From positions 7,879,001-7,943,000 of the forward strand of contig OX419756.1 in the NCBI GenBank assembly GCA_948567375.1: a DNA stretch of 64,000 nt, in the 5' to 3' direction. The position numbers and the translations under genes are program-made. Positions within the stretch are counted from its first letter, which is position 1. Each line of letters begins with the position of its first letter. Positions 24,466-37,254 of the stretch are shown piece by piece. The stretch comes from Lunularia cruciata (Eukaryota; Streptophyta; Marchantiopsida; Lunulariales; Lunulariaceae). Below the pieces are notes generated by a model. It saw only the letters and a list, made by a program, of their open reading frames with translations. It was not told the DNA's origin and did not search any database.

Positions 24466-27376
24466 TGGAGTGTATGAGGTTTGTCGTAGCACCTCTATAC
24501 TATGATGCCATTTGGGGTTTTTTTTGGCTTGAATGTCATAAGGTTCAACTTGATTAGACCCAATGACAAATTCAAGAACAACACCAAGGTAGGAATTTCC
24601 AATTAGGTTGCTTGGCATATTTGAGTAAGACACCTAAGAATAATCAGTCCCAAGATGGGAAACTTGTCAGGAAAGCAACCATAGAGTAAGTTTTGATTGA
24701 AGATAAGTCCCAAGATGGGAAGTTTGTCAGTAAAGGAGCCATAGAGCAAGCTTTGGAGGAAGATAAATATATTTTCATTGTGTGGATCAAGCCAATTGTG
24801 CATGGGGAATTTGAGGAGGGCCAAAAGCCTCATCAAATGATGGTTGATCAAATAGTTCAAGAGTTTTCAAATGTGTTTTTGGATGATCCTCCAAAGGGAT
24901 TACCCTCCGATCATGGTATGTCCTTCAAGATTGAGTTGTTACTAGGAACTACTTTAGTGAGTAGACCCATCTATAGGCTCTAACCAAAAGAGTTAGATGA
25001 GCTTCAAGCAACATTGACAGAGTTGTTGGAGAAGGATTTCATACAACATAGTACATCTCCTAAGAGAGCACCGGTATTATTCATTCCAAAGAATGAAGGA
25101 CTCCACTTTTATATTGATTATTGTGATCTCAACAAACAATAAAGAATGCATATCCCTTGCCTTGAATTGATGACTTGCTAGATCAATTGAGTGGAGCACG
25201 ATACTTCCCCAAGTTGGATCTTTAAAGCGGCTACTAGCAGATTCCCATTGATAAAGATGGTGTGCAAAAGACAACCTTTTGCACAAGGTATGTGCACTTT
25301 GAGTAGATAGTTCTACCTTTTGGGCTCACTCCAACAGTCTTCATGGATCAAATACATTGGGTGTTGAATGGGCTATTAGATCAATACATGATGATGTTCT
25401 TAGATGATATCTTAATCTATGGCAAGACAAAGGTAGAACATATAAATCATGTATGAAAAGTCCTCAGATGACTACATCAATGGAAGTTCTATTGCAAGAA
25501 GTCAAAGTGTGTCTTTTGGCAAAAGGAAGTTACCTTCTTGGGTTACAAAATCTTGTCGGAGGAGATCAAATGGAAGAGGAGAAAATCAAAGCCATTATGG
25601 ATTAGCCTACTCTAAAGGATGCTATAGAAGTGTAGGCATTTAATGGATTGGCAAGCTTTTACTAACAGTTCATCCACTACTATGTTCATGTCGTAGCACC
25701 ATAAACCAACCTCTTGTGAAGAGCTCAAGTGGACAATGGACCTCCAAGCACAAAGAAGCATTTCAAAAGTGGAAATATATGGTGGCTTCAAGACCCTTCT
25801 TCAACCATATGACTCTCAACTACCTTGTGTGCTTGATTTTGATGCTATTAACTTTACCATTAGAGATGTGTTGTAGTAAGAATTTCTAGATGGGTTACAT
25901 CCCATTGCCTTTGTATCTCATCGACTAGACACCACCGAAAGGAATTACTCTACTCAAGATCAAGAACAACTAGCAATGGTATATGCCACCAAGGTTTAGA
26001 GACACTATCTCTTGAGGAAACAAATGATCATGAGAATTGATCACAAACCATTGTTGTAAATATTACATTTGGAGCACAATAAGAGTCAACATCATCAATA
26101 AGAGGAACAAAAATAGCATTTTGACATCAAACTTGAATATAACCCAATCAACTCCATGTCATTCTTGATGCCCTATCACGATAACCTGATTTGAAGTCTC
26201 TTCTTCTCATCACGGCAGCAATTACAATGGTGTCAATTGACTCCAAAGCCTAAATCAAGTTCAAGATAACTTTATAAAAAGACCCATTCTTTTAGATAGT
26301 ACAAGGTCATCTTGCAGCATGCAACAAGGAGTAAAACATCTTCTTCTTCAAGGAAGACCTTCTATTTTGTGAGAATTGGATCTATGTTCTAGCCAAGGAT
26401 GATCTCCAACTTGTGCGCCTTCAAGAAGCCCATGACTTACAAATCATTGGTCACATGGGTGTGGAGAAGACCTTGGGTACTCTCCAATGCCAATGGTTGT
26501 GGCCCAACATGGCACAAGATGTTTGAGAGTTTGCCCAATCTTGTAAGAGTTGCCAATGCAACAAGGCCAACAACCAAAAACTAAGTGGACTCCTCAACCA
26601 CTCCCCATTCCATCAGCTTGATGAGAAAACATGACCTTAGATCTCATCACCTTGTTGCCCAAGACAAAGAAAGGTCACACAACAATTGTGGTGTTTGTGA
26701 TTAGCTTAGTAAGCAAAACCATTTGACACCAACCTTTGATACCATGGATGCTCAATATTGGTGCAAATTTACTCAATATTGGTGCAGATTTTTGGCCAAA
26801 ACTCCCTTGTTCTAGATTCCCTTCTTGCTCCTCCTCCATCTCATGTCTCTCATACTTCCAACTTCTTGACCACCATATCTCAATCGCTCCAGCAAGCCAA
26901 ATCTCATCTCCTTGTTGCTCAAAATCCACAAAATTAATATGTAGACCACCATCGTTGTGATCTCACCTTTCAACTCAATGATGATGTCATTCTCTCCTCT
27001 AGTAACATACCCCTCCAACTTGATTCCTAAGTCCGTAAACTTGCTCCTAATTGGATAGGTCCATTTGATGTCACCCAAATCATTTCTTCTATTGCTTATC
27101 AACTTGCCTTGTGTTGCCTTGCCTTCTCATATATGAATCCACCTTGTCTTTCACATTTCCAAGTTAAAACCCTTTGTTTCCAATCCTTCTTCCTTTTCCT
27201 CTTGTGTCCAATCTCTTCCTCCTCCTATGCCCATCAAAAATTATAAGGAGTGTATCAGTGCACATTGCTACATTCAATGGAGCCACCAACAACATATTGA
27301 GTACAAGGTCCTTTGGAAAGGGTATCCCCTTCATGATGCTACTTGGGAGCCTCTTTCTCATCTACAGAATGCACAT
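24466..27376 (+). pseudogene. Element C internal region, right part: PR-RT-RH-IN-chromodomain remnant
   Basis: Continues the protease of element C after the TGGAG duplication. Then RT (about 24.85-25.4 kb, [11 protein letters not shown] near 25.4 kb), RNase H (about 25.8-26.1 kb), integrase (about 26.4-26.95 kb, with deletions) and chromodomain (EYKVLWKGYPLHDATWEPLS near 27.3 kb). The end is fused near 27.37 kb to the last 85 bp of an LTR, so the stretch between chromodomain and LTR interior is deleted. Confidence 0.75.
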
Positions 27377-27462
27377 GCAAGGCATTTAGATTTTTCCACA
27401 CTCAATTGTCCCAATGTGATCTTCTATTCTTCTATTTCTCTCATCAATCTTGGTCTTTTACA
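27377..27462 (+). repeat. Truncated 3' LTR of element C
   Basis: Only the terminal part of the LTR remains, from GGCATTTAG to CTTTTACA, joined to the chromodomain at a CATGC microhomology. It is followed by the CCAAT duplication. Confidence 0.75.
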
Positions 27463-27530
27463 CCAATTGAGATAAATTATCTTGCAGTTGCCAAATTTTC
27501 CTATAACAATTCAAAACAAATGAGTACTAA

Positions 27531-27882
27531 TATAACAATATGGAGTTTAACGACAAAGTTAGTCAAGGTTAACAAAGTAGTGAATAGGCCAAATCAGCCT
27601 AGAATATCCTAGAAGTATATAAGAAACTTTTTAGGAAGCTTCCCACTAGCTTAGCTTGCACTCCAAGTAAGTAGTTTCTAGAAGCTTCCAACCAGCTTAG
27701 CTTGCATGCCAAGTAAACAATTTCAAGAAGGAAGCTTCTTGAGAAGCTTCTCAAGAGCCTTGTATGCTCCTTATAAATACGAGAGCCAAAGCTCATGCTA
27801 GGCATTTGGAGTTTCACTCACTCAAGTGTCTCAATGTGAGCTTCCATTCTCCTATTTCTCTCTTCGGTCTTGGTCTTTTACA
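27531..27882 (+). repeat. 5' LTR of element E
   Basis: Shorter than its relatives (352 bp), with an internal deletion among the AAGCTTC blocks. It ends CTTTTACA before TTGGTATTAGAGC. Confidence 0.78.
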
Positions 27883-28149
27883 TTGGTATTAGAGCAAGAA
27901 TGGGATGGAATGAATTTATAGACCACCAAATCAACATCCGCCAAACCATTGGGATTTTTTGTCCAGGTACTACCCAAGCATCATTTCACACAATTCATCA
28001 CCTCATGATTTGGACAGGATTTTTTGCATATGATCACCTTGTCTGAGGAACCCTTGGTGCTTTTGGTTGTAACTTATGGAGAACGGTGGATGTGTTGCAT
28101 TTATGTGTTAATAAATTAGATAAATTGAGGATAGTGTGATAAAGTAGAA

Positions 28150-31023
28150 GCCATAGAGGCAATGCCCAAAGTTATCATTGTTATGCAACAACAACTTGAG
28201 CACCTTACTTGATTGTTGGATGAACAAGATTGTCATAGACAAGAGTAGGTAGAGAGAACACCAATATAAGAAGGAGAAGAGAAAATATAATTTCAGAATC
28301 CTTCCATATATTTGAACCTTCCAAGTCAAAAAATTTGTGTTGATTGTGAATATTACTTCAAAGCAACAAACCTTCAAGATGAACGGAGACAAATTCTATT
28401 GGCTTCAAGCCAAGTGGATGAAGTGGCTAAATTATGGTGGTGATTTAGAGTGGAACAAGCTGAGCAGCAGTTTGTCATGCCAATCTTGACGTGGGAAGAA
28501 TTCAAGATTGTAATAATTGGACGATTCCAAGCTATAAATAGCACATAGGCTGCACAAGATAAGTTGGCAAAATTGAAATAGATTGGCTTGATAAGAAGCT
28601 ATATCACTCAATTCAAAAACACCATTATGCAATTCTGGATATACTAGATGGAGAAGCTCTAGATCACTTTGTGAGAGGCTTGAAGTCCCGCTCCAAGTCT
28701 TTAGGCTCATGCATAGTCATTGGAAATGACTATGTGTGAGCCCAAAGACTTGAAGGCAACCATGCAATTGGCTGAACGCTTTGATTCCTTGGTTGCAACA
28801 ACTTGGTCTAGACCTTGGCCTTCCCCAAACCCACCCACACATACACATGGGTGGAGGAGCCAATACCAATGGAGATTGATGCCATCCAGCAAAGACTACT
28901 TGGACAATAGATCATGAAAGATTATCAAAAAATGGGAGATATTTGTATTGTCACCAAATTGGACACTACATTGTAGAGTGTACACTCAGAATGAACAACC
29001 TTGACAAGTTGCCTAAATGGAATTTGTGGAGTAAAATGATCAAGGAAGCAAGGAAACCCAATAGGAGATTTTGAGCCACCTATTGGGAACTTTATTAGTT
29101 CCCATGGGATTGAAGGCTCAATCTATGCAAGTTTGCTTCACTTGCAAGGTATGATATCTAATCATGGTTATAGGATTTTGGTTGATTTTGGAAGTTCAAA
29201 GTATTGCATGTCTATGAAATTTGCAAAGGAATTGAGTATTCCTATCAAGCTAGTAATTGGAAGTAGATTGATGATGGCCAATGGTAGAAAGAGTTTTTCA
29301 TTTTGTACCTCACATCCTGTTACCTTCAAGATTGAGAAGGAATATTTGGAGTGTATGTGGTTTGTAGTGGCACCCCTACACTATGATGTCATTCTAGGAC
29401 TATCTTGGCTTGAACAACATAAGGTTCAATTTGATTGGACCCAACAACAAATTCAAGTACAACACCAAGGTAAGAATTTCCGATTAGGTAGTTTGGCACC
29501 TTTGAGTAAGACACCTAAGGATAGTCAGTCCCAAGATGGGAAGTTTGTAAGGAAAGCAACCATAGAGCAAGCTTTGGAAGGAGAGAAACCCCAAGATGGG
29601 AAGTTTGTAAAGAATGCAACCATAGAGCCATGAAGGAAGAGAAGTCCAAAGATGGGAAGTTTATTAAGAAGACAACCATAGAGCAAGCCATGAAGGAAGA
29701 TAAGTCTCTAGATGGGAAGTTTGTCCGTGAAGCAGCTATAGAGCAAGCTTTAGAGGAAGATAAGTCTGTTTTTGTAGTGAGCATCAAACCAATTGCACAA
29801 GGAGAATCTGAGGAGAGTCAAGAGCCTCATCAAGCAATGGTTGATCATATAGATCAAGAGTTTGCGGATGTGTTTTTGGATGATCTGCCAAAGGGATTAC
29901 CCTCTGATCGTGGTATGCCCTTCAAGATTGAGTTGATACTAGGGAGTATTCCAATGAGTAGACCAATCTATTGGCTCTCACCAAAGGAGTTGGAGTTGTT
30001 GGAGAAGGATTTCATACGATATAGTACATCTCCTTGGGGACCACCGGTACTATTTATTCCAAAGAAGGATGGAGGACTTTGTTTCTATATTGATTACCGT
30101 GGGCTCAATAAACAAACAATGAAGAATGCATATCCTTTGCCTTGAATTGATGACTTTCTTGATCAATTGAGTGGAGCATGATACTTCTCCAAGTTGGATC
30201 TTTGTAGTGGCTATTGACAAATCCCCATTGATAAGGAGGATGTGGAAAAGACTTTTGCACAAGGTATGGATATTTTGAGTGGAGAATTCTGCCTTTTGGG
30301 CTCATTAATGCACCAATAGTCTTCATGGATAGATGCATCAAGTGTTGGATGGACTGTTGGATTGGTACGTGATGGTGTTCTTGGATGATACCTTAATCTA
30401 TAGCAAGATAAAGGTAGAACATGTGAAGCATGTGCGAGAAGTCCTAAGACGACTACAATAGTGGAAGTTTTATTGCAAGAAGTCAAAGTGTACCTTTTGG
30501 TAGAAGGAAGTTACCTTCTTGGGTCACAAGATCTCATTGGAGAGGATCAAGATGGAAGAAGAGAAAATCAAGGCCATCATTGATTGGCCTAATCCAAAGG
30601 ATGTACTAAAGTACAAGTATTTAATGGATTGGCTAGTTTTTACCAACGGTTCATCCACCACTATGCTCATGTGGCCGCACCATTGACCAATCTCTTGGGG
30701 AAGAACTTGAGCTTTCAATGGACCAACAAGCACAAAGAAGCTTTCCAAAAGTTGAAACATATGGTGTCTTCAAGACCAATTCTTCAACCATATGATCCTC
30801 AACTACCATGTGTGGTTGATTTTGATGCTTTCAACTTTGCAATTAGAGCCATGTTGCAACAAGAATTCGCAAATGGATTACATCTTATTGCCTTTGTGTC
30901 TTGTACATTAAATACAGCTAAAAAGAATTACTCTATTCTAGATCGGGAACAACTATCAATGGTATATGCCACCAAGGTATGGAGGCATTATCTCTTGGGG
31001 AAACAAGTGGTCATGTGAACTAA
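28150..31023 (+). pseudogene. Element E gag, protease, RT and RNase H remnant
   Basis: gag runs from about 28.15 kb and is degraded. The protease motif VDFGSSKYC lies near 29.18 kb. A Lys/Glu-rich spacer at 29.55-29.75 kb holds tandem copies of a short segment reading DGKFVKKATIEQA. RT ([20 protein letters not shown] near 30.08 kb) has frameshifts. RNase H starts at about 30.78 kb and is cut at 31023. It cannot be translated as one protein. Confidence 0.75.
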
Positions 31024-31765
31024 TGTAATACAAATAGCTAGAAAGATGATCTAGAGATGAAATTTGGTTGGGTAACACCTGCAAGGATGTTATACATGAG
31101 GGACTAAGTACATAAGCTAGACGTATCACCAAAAGAGTACTTCTATTAATAGGCCAAAAACCAAAATATGCTTGGAACCTTTAGAATCAATAGCTAGGCA
31201 TATGATCTAAAGGTGAAATTTGGGGTGGTGACATTTGGATGGATGTTACACATGATGGAGAATGTAGATCACATAAAGGTATCACCAAAATAGCACTTCT
31301 ACTAATAGGGCAAAAAGTTGAAAATAGCCTTAAAACTTTAAAGTCATTTTTGGAGGCCTAAACAGATGAATTAGGCCTCAAAAATGGAAAGACCCTTTCT
31401 TGATGGAAATAAACGCTTGCCTTCTCCCCCATGATTCATCTCATCAAAAGCTTTCCAATGGTACCTTACCCATGCAATTCTAAGCTTCCTACAAGAAGAT
31501 TCCCTAAAGATTCCTTGTGGTCAAACCCATTTGACTAACTAGATAGGACAAGGACTGACATGTCACCCATCCAAACAACTAATCCAAGGATGGAGCTCGT
31601 TGATAGGTCACCAATCCATGTATCTGATCCAAGGGTGGAGCTTCCTTTGAGTGGATCTTCTTTGCTATATAATAAAGAGAAGGTGCTCCTTTGTGGGATT
31701 GGAGGATTGAGTGTAAAATTTATATTTTCTCTCTTGAAGAGTTCTCTTGTCCTTAGAGTATTACA
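31024..31765 (+). repeat. Solo LTR of family 2 inserted in element E
   Basis: 742 bp, TGTAATACAAATAG to GAGTATTACA. It matches the LTRs of the intact element at 53.3-59.9 kb along its length, including the TATATAATAAAG box. No internal region is present and the RNase H reading resumes directly afterwards, so it is the product of LTR-LTR recombination. Clearly diverged, hence older than the 53-kb copy. Confidence 0.88.
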
Positions 31766-33010
31766 TCAAATCACAAGCCCTTAGTGCAGACCTTACATTT
31801 GGAACACATGAAGAGTCAACATCATTGATAGGAAGAACAATTACAATTGTTTGACATCAAACTTGAGTACAAACTCGGTTGGTTCCATGTCATCCTTGAT
31901 GCCCTATCAAAACGACCTGATCTGAAGTTTCTTCCTCTCATCACAGTAGCAATTACAATGATGTTAGTCGACTCCAAGGTCCAAATCAAGTTTAGGGCAG
32001 CTCTACAACAAGATCCATTCTTTCATATGGTATAAGGGCATCTTGCTACCGGCAACAAGGAATACAACACCTTCTCCTTCAAGGATGGCCTTCTATTCCA
32101 TGAGGACCAAATCTATGTTTCAGCCAAAGGTGACCTACGACTTGTATGCCTCCAAGAAGCCCATGATTTACCAATTATTGGTCACATGGGTGTAGACAAG
32201 GCCTTGTGTACTCTCCAATGCCAATGGTGGTGGCCCAACATGACACGAGATGTTTGAGAGTTTGTCCGATCATGTGAGAGCTGCCAATGCAACAAGATTA
32301 GCAACCAAAAACCAAGTGGAATCTTTCAACCACTTCCCATTCCATCTGCTCAATGGGAACACGTGAGCTTGGATCTCATCAAATCCTTGTCCAAGACAAA
32401 GCAAGGTCACATAGTGATTGTGGTGTTTATGGATAAGCTTAGTAAGAAAATCCACTTGGCATCAACCTTTGATATTATGGATGCTCCAAGATTAACACAA
32501 CTCTACTTTGACAATATCTTTAAGCATCATGGGATGTCGCGTGTACTCACCTTTGACTGTGATCCTTGATTCACTAGAAAGGTTTGGCAAGCACTCTTCT
32601 AGATACTTGGCACCAAGCTTGCTTTGTCCATGGCCTATCATCCTCACATTGATGGAAAAACTAAATGTGAAAATCACACCTTGGAGGATATGCTTTGTGC
32701 TTTTGTCAATGTTCACCACACCAATTGGGATGAATGTCTTGTAGTTACGGAGTTTGCATATAAAAACTCCAAGCAGGCAAGCATTGGATTCTCTCCTTTC
32801 TTTCTCAATTTTGGCCAAGATCCACTTGTTCTAGATTCCTTTCTTGCTCCTCCTCCATCTCATGTCCCTCATACTTCAACCTTCTTGACCATCATATCCC
32901 AATCCCTCTAGCAAGCCAAGTCTCATCTCCTTGTTGCTCAAAATCATCAAAAGCAATATGGGGACCACCATTGTCATGATCTCACCTTCCAAATTGGTGA
33001 AAAAGTCATG
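31766..33010 (+). pseudogene. Element E integrase remnant
   Basis: Resumes RNase H/connection (LDALSKRPDLKFLPLITVAI near 31.9 kb). Then follow the integrase zinc finger region and core (EHVSLDLIKSLSKTKQGH near 32.36 kb, VHHTNWDECLVVTEFAYKNS near 32.72 kb). It is fused near 33010 into the interior of an LTR, so GPF, chromodomain and the start of the 3' LTR are deleted. Confidence 0.78.
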
Positions 33011-33311
33011 CTTGCATTCCAAGTAAGTAGTTTCTAGAAGGAAGCTTCTAATAGCTTCCAACCAGCTTAGCTTGCAAGCCAAATAGGCGGCTTCAAGAAG
33101 GAAGCTTCTTCAGAAGCTTCCCGGTTAACTTCACTTGCATTCCAAGAAAGCGGCTCAAGGAAGTTTCTTGAGAAGCTTCTCAAGAGCCTTGTCTGCTCCC
33201 TATAAATACAAGAGCCAAAGCTCATGCTAGGCATTTGGAGTTTCCCTCATTCAAATGTCCCAATGTGAGCTTCCATTCTCCTATTTCTCTCCTTGGTCTT
33301 GGTCTTTTATA
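33011..33311 (+). repeat. Truncated 3' LTR of element E
   Basis: Begins inside the LTR at CTTGCATTCCAAGTAAG and ends GGTCTTTTATA. It keeps the TATAAATA box and AAGCTTC blocks. Confidence 0.75.
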
Positions 33312-33524
33312 ACTAGATTCTCTTCCTTCTTTGTCAATTATGGGCATGATCCACTTGTTTCAATTTCTCTTCTTGCTCCACTACCATCTCAAATTTCTCA
33401 TACTTCTACTTTCTTGTCCATGTTATCTACATTCTTACACCAAAGTCTCACCTTCTTGTTGCTCAAAATTGGCAAAAGCAATATGCTTATCAAATCATGA
33501 TCTCACCTTTCAAGCAAATGATAG
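33312..33524 (+). pseudogene. Element A integrase remnant, last part
   Basis: Continues the integrase of element A (GHDPLVSISLLAPLPSQISH near 33.35 kb) after the E insertion; the short 27463-27530 segment is the intervening piece. It then breaks off into an LTR at 33525, so the original C-terminal region is missing. Confidence 0.72.
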
Positions 33525-33984
33525 TGTAATAATATGGTATTAATAAACAAGTTAATAGAAGCTAATGAGTTAATAGACTAAAATAAATATAGGAAAAAGA
33601 GGTAGAACTAGCTTAAGAATGTTCAAGAAATATCTAGGAAGCTTGTGTGTAGAATATTCTAGAAACACTAAGGAAACTTCTTGGTGAGAAGATTTTAAGA
33701 ACTTTCCAAAAATAGATTAACTTGTACATCAAATTAACAATTAGCTTAGCTTGCACACCAAGTAAATGGTTAGCTTAGCTTGCACACCAAGTAAGACGGC
33801 TTCTAGCAAGAACCTTCCTTGGAAGCTTCTTGGGACAGGTTGCCTTGTACCTAGGTTGTATCTAGGTTGCCTATAAATACCAAAGTTGAGCAGTTAGACA
33901 TTTGGAGTTTCTTTCACTTGAGCATTTCCAATATGATTTCATTTTGATCTTCCATTCTCCTATTTCTCTCCTTGATATTTTATA
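33525..33984 (+). repeat. 5' LTR of element F
   Basis: Starts TGTAATAATATGG and ends ATTTTATA. It is a subfamily with more divergence from the B and C LTRs, but with the same AAGCTTC blocks and CTATAAATACC box. Confidence 0.75.
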
Positions 33985-33999
33985 TTGGTATCAGAGCAA

Positions 34000-36765
34000 G
34001 AATGAGATGGATGGAATCTATGGACCACCAAATCCACTACCTCCAAACCATTGGAATTTTTGTGTTAGTGTATTATTTGTTTTACCCAATTCATCATTTT
34101 GTGCATTGGTTAGAATTTTTTAACACAATCAACTTGTATGAAGAACCCTTGATCCTTCCAATGGTAACTTACAAAAAGTGGTGGACATGCTACATCTATG
34201 TGTTGATTTAGGTAGTTATAAGAAGTTAGTTTAATAGAGTAGGAATCATGGCAACAATGCCCAAATTTATCATCATTACTATGTAGTAACAAATCAAGCA
34301 TCTTACTTGATTGTTGGACAAGCAAGATTGTGATGTGTAGTGTCAACGTCAATGGCAAATGGAGAGAGCAACCTTCAAAAAAGAAGAAGATTGAGTGTGG
34401 TTTCCTAAACCTAAGCCATATGAAGGCTATAATTTATTGGATGTAATGGAGAACTTTATATTTGATTGTGAGTGGTACTTTGAAGCCACAAATCTTTTGG
34501 ATGATTGAAGAAGAATTCTCTTGGCTTCAAGTCTTTAAAGGGAGCAACTAAATTATGGTGGTGATTTTAGGTGGAGCAATCTCAAGGATAAATTGTTGCA
34601 TAAATTTGACATGAGAAGACTTCAAGAGTGCAATCATTGGGAGGTTCCAAGCCATGAATGGTGGACAAGTAGTAAGAGATTAATTGGTAAAATCAAGATA
34701 GGTTAGCTCTATGCAAAGTTACATCTCTTAATTCCAAAACACTATGATATTGATTCCATATATTCATGAAGGCAAAGCCTTAGATTGGTTTGTGAGAGGC
34801 TTGAAATCACACACCAAATTAGAAGTAACAATACATAAACTCAACTATTTAAAAGAAGCCATGCAAATGGTTGAGCACTTTGATTCCTTGTCTATTAGGA
34901 CCTAGATCTTCATAGAACCTACAAACAAATTAAGCATGTGTAGAAGAGCCAACACCAATCCAATTGATGCCATCCGATGGAGACCACTTAACATAATAGA
35001 TTGAGAATGGTTGCAACAAAATGGTGATTGTTTTTGTTGTTGCCAAATTGAATATCACCTTGTTAAATGTTTAAGTAAAAATGGATGACCTTGGCCTATT
35101 TTCTAAATGGAGTTCTTGGAGTGTGATGATGAGATAAATGAAGAGTCCCAATAGGAGATATCAAGCCACTAAGTGGGAACTTGATTATTTGAATAGGATT
35201 GAAGGCTCAACCTATGCAAGTTTAATTCCCTTGCAAGGTATGGTATCTATTTGTGACCATAAGATTGTGTGAGCTCTAAAAATTACATGTCCATGCAATT
35301 AGCAAAAGAACTAGGTATTCTTATCAAGTCCATGTTAAGTAGCAAATTGATGATGATAGATGGTAGGAAGAGTCCTACATTTTTTACCTCCCATCTTGAT
35401 GCATTCAATATTGGGAAGGAATATTTAGAGAGCATAAGATTCATAGTAGCACCCTCAAACTACAATATCATTCTAGGTTTTCCTTGGCTTGAACATCATA
35501 AGGTTAGATTTGATGAGGTATGATGATAATTCAAGTACAACACCAATTTAAGAGTTATTGCTTAGGTTGTCTAGCACCTTTGAGGAAGACACTCAAGAGT
35601 AATCAATCCCAAGATGAGAAGTTTGTCAATATAATGGTTGTAGAGAAAAATTTAGAGGAAGATATTTTTATTTTTGTTATGTGGATCAAGCCAATTACAC
35701 AAGGAGATTCTGATGAGTGTCAAAAGCCTCAACAAGCAATGGTTGATCAAGTAATTTAAGATTTTGCAAATGTATTTTTTGGATGATTTTCCAAAGGAGT
35801 TACACTCTAATAGAGGTATGTCCTTCAAGATCAAGCTATTAGCAAGTAGTATTCTAATAAATATTCTAGAGTATTGGCTCTCACCAAAGAAGTTAGAAGA
35901 GCTTTGAACAACACTGACCAAGTTATTAGAGAAGAATTTCATATAATATAATTCATCCTCTTTGGAGCATTGGTATTATTTGTCCCAAAGAAGACCGGAG
36001 GACATTGATTTGGTATTGACTACCATGGTCTCAATAAACAAATTGTGAAGAATGATTATCTTTTACTTGAATTGATGAATTTTTGGATCAATTGAGTGGA
36101 GCTTGATACTTCTTATAGTTGGATCTTCAAAATGGCTATTGGTTGATTCCAATTGATGATAAATTTTTTTAAGGTATGGGCATTTTAAATCAAGAGTTTT
36201 ACTTTTGGGCTCATGAATGTTCTAGTGGTCTTCATGGATCAAATTTATTGCATGTTAGATAGGCTATTGGATCAACATGTGATATTGTTCTTGGATGAAA
36301 TTTTGATTTATAGTAAAATGGAGGTAGAATAAAAGAACCATATTTGAGGAAGTCTTGAGAAGACTACAACAATGGAAATTCTACTATAAGAAGTCCAAAT
36401 ACACCTTTTGGCAAAATGAAGTTATCTTCTTAGACCATAAGGTTTCAACAAAGAGGATCAAGACAGAAGGGGAGAAAATCAAGGTCATTACTAAATGGCT
36501 TACTCTTAAAGATACCACGGAAGTTTGGGGAATCAATGGATTATTTAGCTTTTACCAACAGTTCATCAATTATTATGCTCACATGGCTGCACCATTAACT
36601 GACCTCTTGGGGAAGACAACAAGCTTTAGATGGAATTCCAAGCAAGAAGAGGCATGCAAGAAGCTTAAAATTATGATATTTGCATGGCTCATGCTCCAAC
36701 AATATGATCCTTAACTATCTTGTGTGGTAGATTTTTATATTTCTAACTTTACCATTGGAGTTGTA
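34000..36765 (+). pseudogene. Element F leader ORF, gag, protease and RT remnant
   Basis: The leader ORF remnant (YGPPNPLPPNHWNFCV near 34.02 kb; EEPLILPMVTYKK near 34.15 kb) is followed by gag (about 34.25-35.1 kb), protease (about 35.25-35.55 kb) and RT to RNase H (LLQQWKFYYKKSKYTF near 36.37 kb). Frameshifts and stops are dense. Confidence 0.7.
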
Positions 36766-37254
36766 TGATACACATTTGGCTAGACAAATTAGCTACAAAT
36801 GAAAATGTGTTTGATAATATCTTTAGAAATGTGATACATGATGGTCTAAGTAGATTAGATAAAAGAGTCTCCAAAAGAAGACTTCTACTAATAGGGAAAA
36901 AGCCAAAAATTCTTTAGAGCCAATTTTGGAGGTCTAAACAAAAGAATTAGGCCTTGAAAAATGAAATTTTACTTCCCTTCCCTTTTTTTATCAAGATTTT
37001 TCCAATAGTACCTATTCCATGCTATTTTGAGCTTCTTGTAGGAAGATTCCACAAAATAGTCCCTCTGGTCAAACTTGTTTGCCCAACCATATAGGACAAG
37101 GATCTATATATCACCAATCCATGTATCTAATCCAAAGGTGTAGCTTCCTTGAGGGGATCCTTTTTGCTATATCATAAAGACAAGGTGCTTCTTTGGAGCA
37201 TTGGAGTTTGTTGAGAGTTCCAATCTTGTGTACTTTTGGGGTTGTTGCATTAGG
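36766..37254 (+). repeat. Degraded family-2 solo LTR in element F
   Basis: Matches family-2 LTR landmarks in order: ATACATGATGG, CTTCTACTAATAGGG, GAATTAGGCCTTGAAAA and CTATATCATAAAGACAAGG. It interrupts RNase H after ATTGGAG. TTGTA at 36761-36765 and 37255-37259 may be its target duplication, though its right end is blurred. Confidence 0.65.

Larger units (their letters stand above)
12396..27462 (+). mobile_element. Element C: family-1 chromovirus, itself hit by B and D
   Basis: 5' LTR 12396-12868, PBS TTGGTATCAGAGC at 12869. The internal region is broken by B (13136-18759) and by D (19961-24465). The truncated 3' LTR ends at 27462. The flanking 5-bp duplication CCAAT (12391-12395 and 27463-27467) shows insertion into element A's integrase. 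Joining the flanks conceptually restores an uninterrupted family alignment at each point. Confidence 0.82.
27531..33311 (+). mobile_element. Element E: family-1 chromovirus with truncated 3' LTR
   Basis: 5' LTR 27531-27882, PBS 27883-27895, internal region to about 33010, and the last ~300 bp of a 3' LTR to 33311. The flanks ACTAA (27526-27530) and ACTAG (33312-33316) are a near-perfect target duplication in element A's integrase. A family-2 solo LTR (31024-31765) interrupts its RNase H. Confidence 0.8.

Noticed and set aside
31024-31765. A separate short transposon or MITE
   Set aside because: It is end-to-end similar to the LTR of the 53-kb element and has TG...CA ends, so it is a solo LTR.
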